Assembly: GCF_000504205.1 (NCBI RefSeq)
Contig: NZ_AZAJ01000001.1
Span: 1,090,879-1,154,878, forward strand
Direction: 5' to 3'
Length of the DNA: 64,000 bases
Origin: Methanolobus tindarius DSM 2278
GTDB lineage: Archaea > Halobacteriota > Methanosarcinia > Methanosarcinales > Methanosarcinaceae
Shown: positions 56,537-64,000 of the stretch, one piece after another
Layout: every line of letters starts with the position of its first letter
Position numbering within the stretch: the first letter of the stretch is position 1
Notes under the pieces: model-generated
What the model was told of the DNA's origin: nothing
Seen by the model: only the letters and a program-made list of their open reading frames with translations
Database searches by the model: none
Made by a program: the position numbers and the translations under genes

Positions 56537-57148
56537 TTATTCCTTCTGGGCGTAGATTATGCTGAAATAGTTGCCCTTTTCAGGAATCTTTTCTCTTTCT
56601 GTGATAATTACTTCCCTGTCGCTGAAAAGGCGCTCACAGAAAGTAAACTTGTTAAATCCTTCCTTTTCATATGATTCGATTATCTCAAGTGGTCTGCTTG
56701 CCTTGAGTCTTATCCTGTACTTGCTGTCTGAACCATCGCTTACCTCAAAAGAGGAGTCAACTTCAGCACCAGTTTGTGCAGCGAATGATGTAATTGAGCT
56801 GATACCCGGAATTGTTGCGGTCTCAACATCAGGATAGAATTTTTTCATCACACGTTTTAAGTGTGTGAAGGTTGAGAAGAAATTAGGGTCGCCAATTAGA
56901 CCAAAGACAATAAGATTGTCCTTTGATTCCTCAGCAAGCATATCAGCATTCTTTTTCCAGACCTCATTGAGTACCTCATAATCAGTCAGCATTGGGAAAT
57001 CAAGAATCTCTGATTCTGCATAAGGTGCTACCAGGTCAGCTGCCATACGTCCAGGCACATATACCTTATATGCCTTTTTCAGGCTTTCTACAGCTTTCAA
57101 TGTCAGAAGCTCCGGATCTCCCGGACCAAGTCCTACTCCTACAAGCAT
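56537..57148 (-). CDS. cbiL: Cobalt-precorrin-2 C20-methyltransferase
   Basis: 203 residues; VGVGLGPGDPELLTLKAVE, LIGDPNFFSTFTHLKRVM, TIPGISSITSFAAQTGAEV. Short at the C-terminus compared with bacterial CbiL (about 230) but with all core loops. Methylates C20. Confidence 0.9.
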   Translation of the reverse strand: MLVGVGLGPGDPELLTLKAVESLKKAYKVYVPGRMAADLVAPYAESEILDFPMLTDYEVLNEVWKKNADMLAEESKDNLIVFGLIGDPNFFSTFTHLKRVMKKFYPDVETATIPGISSITSFAAQTGAEVDSSFEVSDGSDSKYRIRLKASRPLEIIESYEKEGFNKFTFCERLFSDREVIITEREKIPEKGNYFSIIYAQKE

Positions 57149-57200
57149 TTTTTATCACCATTAAATAAAGATAAATTTAAAGATAAATTACAAGTCAAAT

Positions 57201-57755
57201 TCAGTTTTTACCGGACTTGCCGACGATAATGTATATCGGATTCTCCGGCTTGAACATGGTTTCGCCAGTAATCGGTGCACTGCGAGACACTATTATATGC
57301 AGTGCTTCTTCGAATAAGTCAAGTTCTTTCATCTTGTTTATTACGTTTACGACAGTTTCGATTCTGACCGCATTCAATACAATACTTTTTGCCTTTTTCT
57401 CGGCAAGCACTTCAAGCACACGGGAAATATTTTTCGTGCCACCAATGAATGCACAATCTATTGAACCAATTTCCTGTTTTTCAAGGATTTCAGATGATTC
57501 GACGGAAAACACTTGTGCATTGTTAATCTTAAATGCTTCGAAATTTTTCTTCGTCACACTAATGGCTTCTTCCCTTGCATCAATAGCGCATATACTGATG
57601 TCACGTACCATTTTTGAAGCTTCTATTGACACGGCTCCTGTTCCACAACCAATATCAAAAAATCTGCAACCGTCGGTTAAATCAAGTTTAGATAACGAAA
57701 CTGCGATAATTTCTGGTTTTGTAGGGCCGCCACTTACATGCAAAAGTTCAGTCAT
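57201..57755 (-). CDS. cbiT: Cobalt-precorrin-6B C15-methyltransferase (decarboxylating)
   Basis: 184 residues; GGPTKPEIIAVSLSKLDL then SAM loop FFDIGCGTGAVSIEAS and FIGGTKNISRVLEVL. It methylates C15 and removes the acetate carboxyl at C12. First gene of the minus-strand cbi operon T-L-F-G-G-H-C. Confidence 0.93.
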   Translation of the reverse strand: MTELLHVSGGPTKPEIIAVSLSKLDLTDGCRFFDIGCGTGAVSIEASKMVRDISICAIDAREEAISVTKKNFEAFKINNAQVFSVESSEILEKQEIGSIDCAFIGGTKNISRVLEVLAEKKAKSIVLNAVRIETVVNVINKMKELDLFEEALHIIVSRSAPITGETMFKPENPIYIIVGKSGKN

Positions 57756-57869
57756 GTTCCACCTAACTAAGATAAACTGGAGTTAAGTAGATATAAGTTG
57801 CCCTTCATAAAACTGTTGCATTATTGCGAAATAGTATGAAAATCCAAAAATATTATTAGGGCGGTTGCA

Positions 57870-59354
57870 ATGGAAAACAAGAAAAATGCAAAAAAATTAC
57901 TGGTATTGGGTACTGCATCAGATGTGGGCAAGAGCATAATGGTTACTGGCCTGTGCAGAATACTCTCCAGAAAATACAAGGTTGCACCATTTAAGGCCCA
58001 GAACATGAGCCTGAATTCATGGATAACAAAAGATGGGAAGGAAATTGGAATTGCCCAGGCTATCCAGGCTAAAGCCGCCGGAGTTGACCCCACGGCAGAC
58101 ATGAACCCGGTGCTTCTCAAACCAAAAGGAGACAGGACCTCACAGGTGATCGTACTCGGTGAACCATATGCAGACAAATCTGCCGGAAATTACTATGATT
58201 CAATAGAAGAAATGCATGGAGTACTCAGAGGTGCCCTTGAAAGACTGGAGTCTGAATATGATCTCATAGTTATGGAAGGAGCAGGCGGTGCCGCGGAAAT
58301 AAACCTTTATGACCGTGATATCGTCAACATCGGCACAGCACGTATTACACAGGCACCCATAATCCTGGTCGGAGATATCGAATCAGGCGGCGTCTTTGCA
58401 AGTCTTTACGGTACAAAGGAACTCTTACCGGAAGATGTAAGTAAAAATCTCAAAGGATTTGTGATCAACAAATTCAGAGGAGACCCTGCAATTCTCGAGC
58501 CCGGGCTTAAACAACTGGAAGACCTTACAGACGTACCGGTACTTGGTGTTCTGCCTTATTCAAAACTCAAGATTCCCTCTGAAGACTCAATGGCAATCAG
58601 GAAAAAGAAAAAAGGCCGTGAAGAAATTGAGGAAATCAATGATATTGACATTGCAGTAATCCGCCTGCCAAGGATATCGAATTTCACAGATTTCGAGCCA
58701 CTTGAAAGAATTGCAAATGTCAGGTACGTAGACCTTGATGATGAACTGGGTAACCCTGATTGTGTTATAATACCAGGTACAAAGAACACAGTAAGCGATC
58801 TCCTTGACCTGCAGTCAAGCGGCATGGATGCCCGGATAAAGAAACTCAAAGACAAGGCAGTGATCTTTGGTATTTGCGGCGGCTACCAGATGCTTGGAAA
58901 AGTCATCCATGATTCCGGCATTGAGAATGGAGTTGAGGCAGATTATGAAGGCCTGGGTCTTCTTGAAACCGAAACTGCATTCGGCGAATACAAAAAGAAA
59001 ACAGTCCAGGTCAAAAAGAAGATTGTTGCAGAAGGACCTATATTCAACCATATTAAAGGCGAGGAAATATGGGGATACGAGATCCACATGGGCGCAACAA
59101 AGACACCAAGGACGGTATTCGGTGATGACGGCAGTATTGATGAAAGCGGAACCGTAGTGGGAACATACCTGCACGGACTTTTCGAAAATGCAAACATACG
59201 TCATGCACTCATGATCTATCTTACTGAAAAGAAAGGTGTGGATTATCAACCTGAAACCGTCACTACAGAAGATGAAGCTTATGAGGAACTTGCCCGGGTA
59301 GTTGAAAGCTGCCTTGACATGGACAAGATATACGAACTTATCGAAGGCCAGTAA
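57870..59354 (+). CDS. cobQ: Cobyric acid synthase
   Basis: 494 residues. N-terminal amidoligase ATPase domain (VLGTASDVGKSIMVTGLCR, MSLNSW, EGAGGAAEINL) and a C-terminal class I-type glutaminase (GICGGYQMLG; final GTYLHGLFEN). It amidates four carboxylates of adenosyl-cobyrinate diamide. Divergent from the cbi operon across 114 bp. Confidence 0.95.
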   Translation: MENKKNAKKLLVLGTASDVGKSIMVTGLCRILSRKYKVAPFKAQNMSLNSWITKDGKEIGIAQAIQAKAAGVDPTADMNPVLLKPKGDRTSQVIVLGEPYADKSAGNYYDSIEEMHGVLRGALERLESEYDLIVMEGAGGAAEINLYDRDIVNIGTARITQAPIILVGDIESGGVFASLYGTKELLPEDVSKNLKGFVINKFRGDPAILEPGLKQLEDLTDVPVLGVLPYSKLKIPSEDSMAIRKKKKGREEIEEINDIDIAVIRLPRISNFTDFEPLERIANVRYVDLDDELGNPDCVIIPGTKNTVSDLLDLQSSGMDARIKKLKDKAVIFGICGGYQMLGKVIHDSGIENGVEADYEGLGLLETETAFGEYKKKTVQVKKKIVAEGPIFNHIKGEEIWGYEIHMGATKTPRTVFGDDGSIDESGTVVGTYLHGLFENANIRHALMIYLTEKKGVDYQPETVTTEDEAYEELARVVESCLDMDKIYELIEGQ

Positions 59355-59557
59355 TGGTCTTCAACTAATCTTTTTTATCATTCTGGTTTTATTTGGTTTT
59401 ACCTGAGTGCTTTTTTGAAAATAGCGATAGCTCTGCTGCAAAAAATGTAACCATTAGACGTCATCGGTATTTCAAAATAATATCAACCTAACAATACATA
59501 ATATATTGTGCAACAAAAAAGAGTTGACCAAAAATAGTATATACTAAATTAATCATG

Positions 59558-59574
59558 TTAGGCTTACCTACTAA
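59558..59574. promoter_or_regulatory. Probable DtxR/IdeR-type iron box of the feo operon
   Basis: TTAGGCTTACCTACTAA resembles the DtxR-family consensus (TTAGGTTAGCCTAACCTAA type). It sits just after a TATA element (AGTATATACT, about 59536-59545), near the expected transcription start and 26 bp before the feoA ATG. Iron-dependent repression is inferred. An additional CCTAAC half-site is near 59487. Confidence 0.55.
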
Positions 59575-59599
59575 AAGTAAACAAACATAAGGTCATAAC

Positions 59600-59836
59600 A
59601 TGAATGAAAAAACACTGGATTTCATAGAGCCTGAAACCTCCGTAAAGGTTCTGAAAGTAACAGGCCAGAAGTCTTCAAGAAAAAGGATTCTGGACATGGG
59701 ACTCACTCCCGGTACAAGAGTAGACGTTATCAGAAGGGCACCATTAGGCGATCCTGTTGAATTCAAACTTAAAGGTTACAATCTTTCACTCCGAAAAAAG
59801 GAAGCTGAAACTGTTCTTGTAGAGGTTGTCAAGTAG
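59600..59836 (+). CDS. feoA: Ferrous iron transport protein A
   Basis: 78-residue SH3-like FeoA domain (RILDMGLTPGTRVDVIRRAPLGDPVEFKLKGY). It assists FeoB, encoded 29 bp downstream. Confidence 0.93.
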   Translation: MNEKTLDFIEPETSVKVLKVTGQKSSRKRILDMGLTPGTRVDVIRRAPLGDPVEFKLKGYNLSLRKKEAETVLVEVVK

Positions 59837-59865
59837 CCGCATGAAAAAGAGACAATGGTGGTAGA

Positions 59866-61887
59866 ATGACAGAAAAAATTACTGTTGCACTTGCCGGGAA
59901 CCCGAATGTTGGAAAGACTTCAATATTCAACGCAATAACGGGTTCAAAACAGCACGTGGGCAACTGGCCCGGCGTTACGGTGGAACGCAAGATCGGAAAA
60001 AAAGTGCACAACGATGTGATGATGGAGATTGTTGACCTCCCTGGAACATACAGTCTTACAGCATACTCGCTTGACGAGATTATTGCCCGTGATTTTATTA
60101 TTGAAGAGAAGCCGGACGTTGTGGTGCAGGTCATTGACGCAACAAACCTTGAGAGGAACATGTACCTCACGACCCAGTTGATGGAACTTGGAGTCCGGCT
60201 TGTGATTGCGCTCAATATGACAGACCTTGCACTTGCAAAAGGTGACAATATTGATGAAAAGAAGATGCAGGAATTTTTAGAAGTTCCGGTTATATCCACG
60301 ATAGGAAGCAAGGGAAATGGAATTGAAGGACTTCTTGATGCAGTCACAGACGAATTACACAAAACAAGGGTTACAGAGAATGTATTCAACTACGACGATC
60401 AGATTGAAGAAAATGTTGAGAAACTAGGAGTTATTCTTGACAGTGACCCGTATTTTGCACATTATCCTTCACGATGGTTCAGTTTAAAGTTGCTTGAGGG
60501 CGACGAGAATATAATCAAAAAAGCAAGGGAGAGTGATAGTTACCCGGAAATACAAAAAATACTGAATCAAACCGATGCTGAAACTCTTGAAGCAAAGGTA
60601 GCAGACCAGAGATACAAGACTATACAGACAATGCTGAAACAGGTATGTAACATCAATACATGCCGTCTCACCGGATCTGACATGGTGGACAGAGTAGTAA
60701 CAAACAAAGTACTGGGAATACCGATTTTCCTGTCGCTCATGTGGGCAGCTTTTGAAGTTACTTTCACATTTGGAACCCCATTCATGAATATAATCGATAT
60801 ATTCTTCGGATGGATGGCAGAAACAGCAACAAACGTAATTCCTGTCCCGTGGATGGCATCCCTTATCGGAGAAGGAATGATCGCAGGTGTAGGTTCAGTG
60901 ATCATTTTCCTTCCAAACATCCTCCTGCTCTTCTTCATGATTTCTCTTATGGAAGACAGCGGTTACATGTCCAGAGCCGCATTCATAATGGATAAAGTCA
61001 TGAGCAAGTTCGGGCTTCACGGCAAATCTTTCATACCCCTTGTAATGGGATTCGGATGTAACGTGCCTGCCATTATGGCTACCCGTACCATCGAAGACAC
61101 CAGAGACAGGCTCATCACCATCCTGATAGCTCCTTTTGTGTCCTGTGGAGCAAGGCTTCCGGTTTATGTTCTCCTGGCCGGGGCTTTCTTCGGACATGAC
61201 GCAGGAGTAGTCATATTCGGTCTGTATGCTCTTGGAATCCTGGTTGCCATATTAAGTGCAAAACTCATGCGCAGTACCATTCTGCAGGGCGAAGATACAC
61301 CTTTCATCATGGAACTCCCGTCATATAAGTTACCAACTCTCAAAGGAAGTCTTATCCACATGTGGGAGCGAGGAAAGATATACCTCAAGAAAGCCGGTAC
61401 AATCATTCTGATCGGTGTGGTCGGTGTATGGTTACTGGCATCAATTCCTGCTCCCGGAAGCAGTGGAACATTCGCGTCCGAAGAGGTGTATGGCACAACA
61501 GAATCCGTAATCGGAATGATAGGGCAGATACTCGAACCTCTTGTCGCACCACTTGGATTTGACTGGAAGATCGCGGTGGCACTGGTCTTCGGTATTGTGG
61601 CAAAAGAAATTGTAGTCGGGTCCATGGGTGTACTTTACGGAGTCGGTGAAGACGAAGAGAGTCTCTCAAACATACTCGCAGCCGGAGCAATGACACCTCT
61701 TGCAGCACTTGGACTCATGGTGTTCACTCTCCTTTACGTACCATGTTTCGCCTGCATAGGTGTGATTAAAAGAGAAACAGGTTCCTGGAAATGGACATTG
61801 TTCCAGCTGGTTTACGGAACCACACTGGCATGGGTATTTGCATTTGTGATATATCAGGTCGGCACACGTATGGGGCTGCTGGCCTGA
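59866..61887 (+). CDS. feoB: Ferrous iron transport protein B
   Basis: 673-residue Fe(II) transporter. N-terminal G domain with GNPNVGKTS (G1), the DLPGTYSL G3 and NMTD G4 motifs, then a guanine-dissociation helical part (about 175-260) and a polytopic permease with two Gate motifs (FLPNILLLFFMISLMEDSGYMSRAAF, ...MGFGCNVPAIMATRT). Full length. Confidence 0.96.
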   Translation: MTEKITVALAGNPNVGKTSIFNAITGSKQHVGNWPGVTVERKIGKKVHNDVMMEIVDLPGTYSLTAYSLDEIIARDFIIEEKPDVVVQVIDATNLERNMYLTTQLMELGVRLVIALNMTDLALAKGDNIDEKKMQEFLEVPVISTIGSKGNGIEGLLDAVTDELHKTRVTENVFNYDDQIEENVEKLGVILDSDPYFAHYPSRWFSLKLLEGDENIIKKARESDSYPEIQKILNQTDAETLEAKVADQRYKTIQTMLKQVCNINTCRLTGSDMVDRVVTNKVLGIPIFLSLMWAAFEVTFTFGTPFMNIIDIFFGWMAETATNVIPVPWMASLIGEGMIAGVGSVIIFLPNILLLFFMISLMEDSGYMSRAAFIMDKVMSKFGLHGKSFIPLVMGFGCNVPAIMATRTIEDTRDRLITILIAPFVSCGARLPVYVLLAGAFFGHDAGVVIFGLYALGILVAILSAKLMRSTILQGEDTPFIMELPSYKLPTLKGSLIHMWERGKIYLKKAGTIILIGVVGVWLLASIPAPGSSGTFASEEVYGTTESVIGMIGQILEPLVAPLGFDWKIAVALVFGIVAKEIVVGSMGVLYGVGEDEESLSNILAAGAMTPLAALGLMVFTLLYVPCFACIGVIKRETGSWKWTLFQLVYGTTLAWVFAFVIYQVGTRMGLLA

Positions 61888-61921
61888 TACTATGACCTGA
61901 AACATTAGGGAGATAATAGAT

Positions 61922-62383
61922 ATGAAAAGAAGTTACGGCAATAAAGAAATGGCATTTGCAGCACTCGCGGGAGTGCTGTATGCTTTCTTTGGACTCCTGC
62001 ACATTGTAGAGGGTCTTGGAATCGATACGGGAATGGCAGGATTATTGTTTATTCCGGGAGACATCCTTGGTGGACTCTGTCTTGTAGTAATTGGTGCAGT
62101 ATTCCTCAACGGACTGCGGGAGATGCTTCAGGGTATTAATGCAGGAGTCTCTTTTGTTTACGTGGGAATCCTGATGTCACTGATATTTGCGGCAGTTTAC
62201 CTGCTTATCATGGGTGGCAACCTGCTGGATTCATTCATAGTTCCAGATGATTACGAAGGCTGGAGCATAATGGAAGCATTCAGACCTGGAATTTACCTGG
62301 GAATACTTTCGCTTTTTGGAATATTCCACTGGAAGGACAGTTTCTCACTTAATGAAGTACTTGTATTCAGGGAGGGAGCTTAA
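61922..62383 (+). CDS. Membrane protein of the feo operon, unknown
   Basis: 153 residues with about four helices (FAALAGVLYAFFGLLHIVEG, GLCLVVIGAVFLNGL, GILMSLIFAAVYLLI, PGIYLGILSLFGIFHW). Lies 34 bp after feoB and overlaps the next gene by 1 bp. No family recognised; a metal-transport accessory is inferred from context. Confidence 0.75.
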   Translation: MKRSYGNKEMAFAALAGVLYAFFGLLHIVEGLGIDTGMAGLLFIPGDILGGLCLVVIGAVFLNGLREMLQGINAGVSFVYVGILMSLIFAAVYLLIMGGNLLDSFIVPDDYEGWSIMEAFRPGIYLGILSLFGIFHWKDSFSLNEVLVFREGA

Positions 62384-62700
62384 TGGTAGTAGGATACAGA
62401 TATTTTCTTAGAAGAATGGCAAAGATGATGGATTCAAGAGAGAACCTTACCACACGAACCATTGCTGACAGGCTTAACCTGCGGCAGGATGAGTTCAAGG
62501 ACTTGCTTGCTATCATGGAAAAAAAAGGCGACATCGAATGCTGTATTGAAAATGCGGCAGTACATGAGTGTTCAGGCGGCTGCAAAGGCTGTTCAAGGGT
62601 CTGCGCAGGCCCTGAACTTTCTTCCAGAAGCATGAATATGAAATCATACAAATTGACCGATAAAGGCAGAGCTTTGTGCGGAGAGCAGACATTAAACTGA
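62383..62700 (+). CDS. FeoC-like winged-helix protein with Cys cluster
   Basis: 105 residues. A winged helix (TTRTIADRLNLRQDEFKDLLAIMEKKGDIE, about 22-50) is followed by a cysteine-rich CCIENA...CSGGCKGCSRVC (about 51-73), like the iron-sulfur-binding part of FeoC regulators. It probably senses iron or oxygen and modulates FeoB. Last gene of the feo operon. Confidence 0.75.
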   Translation: MVVGYRYFLRRMAKMMDSRENLTTRTIADRLNLRQDEFKDLLAIMEKKGDIECCIENAAVHECSGGCKGCSRVCAGPELSSRSMNMKSYKLTDKGRALCGEQTLN

Positions 62701-62819
62701 TGTTTATGTTTACTCTTCGTTTTGTTTATTAATTTCTGACGTATTTTCATTTGTAAACCGAAATCACCCTTTTATATTGTTCTGTAAAAAGAATAAGGTA
62801 TTCAGTTATCTGAATAACA

Positions 62820-63221
62820 TCACTTTTTGTTTTTAAGCAGGAACTTAATCAGATCAGTGCTCATATGCAGTTCTCGTTCCATCTTTGCTGCAATTTCATC
62901 ATCAGAAAAACCATCTTTCCTGAACTGATCGAAACGTTCATATACAGTTTCTGAAACTTCAGAGTACTCATTGATGTCCTTTCTATGACCCCATACATCA
63001 CCTTCTATGAGTGCAACGCCTTTCATATCCAAAAACATCTGAGTGGATTTGGAAATTGTTTTTATATAGGAAGTTGGTATGTGGAGTGCTTTCACATCAG
63101 GACAGTTTGTTATGAGTGTTAAGATGTCTGTATTTGATGGCCTGAAGGCAAGATGAATCATTTCCTCATTTGGACCAATGTTATTGATTTCTTCTTTTGA
63201 ACTTACAACTCTTATTTTCAT
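62820..63221 (-). CDS. DUF1699 protein
   Basis: 133 residues of a family known from Methanosarcinales (MKIRVVSSKEEINNIGPNEEMIHLAFRPSN, VKALHIPTSYIKTISKSTQMFLD, ALIEGDVWGHRKDINEY). Helix-rich C-terminus with DEIAAKMERELHMS suggests DNA binding; function unknown. Confidence 0.78.
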   Translation of the reverse strand: MKIRVVSSKEEINNIGPNEEMIHLAFRPSNTDILTLITNCPDVKALHIPTSYIKTISKSTQMFLDMKGVALIEGDVWGHRKDINEYSEVSETVYERFDQFRKDGFSDDEIAAKMERELHMSTDLIKFLLKNKK

Positions 63222-63531
63222 TATTTGTCTCCGATATTTGAATAAAATGAGATTTGCTGTTCAAAAGTATACAAATTACTTAAAAATTACTGTATATACA
63301 AGATATGATTGAAATTACTATATTTTTTGAATTATGACATTTCTGGATGTAGACTAAACTACTTATGAAAATAGAAAAAAGCAAATTTTGAAATTAGGAT
63401 TATAGGTATAAAGTCAAGCAAAAATACTATTTTCTACACAAAGCATCCAAACCCATAATCCTTAAATATAATTAGTCATCTTTAATCAATATTGTACATA
63501 TATATACATTATTGCGTTGAAAGGTGCTAAC
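63222..63531. promoter_or_regulatory. 310-bp intergenic region with trpD promoter
   Basis: AT-rich. A TGTACATATATATACA stretch (about 63493-63508) is both TATA-like and near-palindromic; TGTACA is the TRP-box core bound by TrpY in Methanothermobacter. An inverted repeat AGGATTAT/ATAATCCT flanks 63396-63462. SD AAAGGTG precedes the trpD ATG. No further gene seen. Confidence 0.4.
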
Positions 63532-64000
63532 ATGAAGGACTACATCAAGAAAGTAAGTGAAAAGCAGGACCTCACAATTACAGAAGCGGAGGATGCTATC
63601 ACAAAGATATTCACAAAGGCCACAGACGCACAGATAGGTGGCCTCCTCATTGCTCTTAAAATGAAGGGAGAGACCCCGGATGAGATTGCAGGTTTTGCAA
63701 CCGGTATGAAAAAAGCTGCAAACACAATTGCCCCTAAAGTTGAAGGTGCACTTGTGGATGTAGTGGGAACCGGCGGAGACAAGCGTAACACCATCAATAT
63801 CTCAACAGCATCTGCAATAGTTACCGCAGCAACCGGCGTGGCTGTCGCAAAGCACGGTAACCGCTCAATAACCTCACTTTCCGGTAGTGCCGATGTCCTG
63901 AGAGAACTCGGAATAAAAGTGGACAAAGCACCTGAAGAAGTAACCCAGTCTATAGAAAAGAACGGAATCGGATTCATGTTCGCACCGATCTTCCATCCTG
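63532..64000 (+). CDS. trpD: Anthranilate phosphoribosyltransferase (3' end outside window)
   Basis: First 156 codons of TrpD, which joins anthranilate to PRPP in tryptophan synthesis. PRPP/Mg motifs GTGGDKRNTINISTASA (about 80-96) and KHGNRSITSLSGSADVLRELGI (about 107-128) are intact; the N-terminal helical domain has ALKMKGETPDEIAGF. Confidence 0.92.
   Translation, partial: MKDYIKKVSEKQDLTITEAEDAITKIFTKATDAQIGGLLIALKMKGETPDEIAGFATGMKKAANTIAPKVEGALVDVVGTGGDKRNTINISTASAIVTAATGVAVAKHGNRSITSLSGSADVLRELGIKVDKAPEEVTQSIEKNGIGFMFAPIFHP

Noticed and set aside
57756-57869. Cobalamin riboswitch between cbiT and cobQ
   Set aside because: The 114-bp gap is AT-rich with no B12-box-like sequence; archaeal cbi genes normally lack this riboswitch.

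Overview
The window looks like a chromosomal segment of a methylotrophic methanogen of the family Methanosarcinaceae (Methanolobus/Methanococcoides-like; the genus is inference). Marker genes supporting this are Sep-tRNA:Cys-tRNA synthase, CofD for coenzyme F420, the archaeal Csl4 exosome subunit, Rpo11, aIF2-beta with a TRAM tail, L10e, PAN, aMBF1, Dph2, archaeal PheS and TrpRS, an anaerobic cobalamin cluster, PEF-CTERM and PGF-CTERM surface proteins, and the small DUF356/DUF531/DUF166/DUF1699 proteins of methanogens. Promoters are TATA-type and many starts have a strong GGTGA-type Shine-Dalgarno (SD) sequence. I saw no insertion sequence, prophage or CRISPR array.

Layout. 1-4144: class III aminotransferase (cut by the window edge), a TetR repressor and an ABC-2 exporter with a 29-bp operator. 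4322-5254: an anchored surface protein. 5307-12922: minus-strand information-processing block (SepCysS, Rpo11, Csl4, METTL5-like methyltransferase, Dph2, Hpt) followed by a ChlD/ChlI-like pair. 12993-18557: CofD, SppA, HD phosphohydrolase, LpdD-like protein with UbiX, and a lipoprotein. 18845-18922: tRNA-Pro(UGG). 19049-25118: MoaD, MoeA, two FluC half-channels, a thioredoxin-CcdA fusion, DUF190, a RAD55-like protein and MoaB. 25166-34811: DUF1786, L10e, aIF2-beta, a KaiC-like ATPase with a radical SAM protein, TrpRS, PheS and a DUF362 ferredoxin. 35038-36232: two PEF-CTERM proteins. 36257-45163: LarE, GlmM, DUF99, PAN facing aMBF1, ProC, DUF356, a Toprim protein, a 26-aa small protein on a hairpin RNA, and DUF167. 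45525-49987: amidohydrolase, Usp, CBS protein, riboflavin/F420-pathway reductase, thioredoxin and CcdA. 50096-53389: DOMON-like PGF-CTERM protein and a pentapeptide-repeat ion channel. 53461-59354: cbiC, H, G (split), F, L, T, with cobQ divergent. 59558-62700: an iron-regulated feoA-feoB operon with two extra small genes. 62820-64000: DUF1699 and the start of trpD.

Most notable observations. (i) 44572-44745, minus strand: a short transcription unit encodes a 26-residue aromatic protein behind a near-perfect SD. Its last codons and stop form one arm of a two-tier hairpin whose loop is C-rich and SD-complementary, so it is a candidate dual-function small mRNA/sRNA. (ii) Four genes (an anchored protein, csl4, a second fluC and cbiG) lack a usable ATG/GTG/TTG at the expected N-terminus but carry an SD 6-7 nt before ATA, ATT, CTG and ATA. 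This suggests non-canonical initiation, or recurrent sequence errors. (iii) A small CxxC...CxxH reading frame after ubiX is broken by one frameshift.
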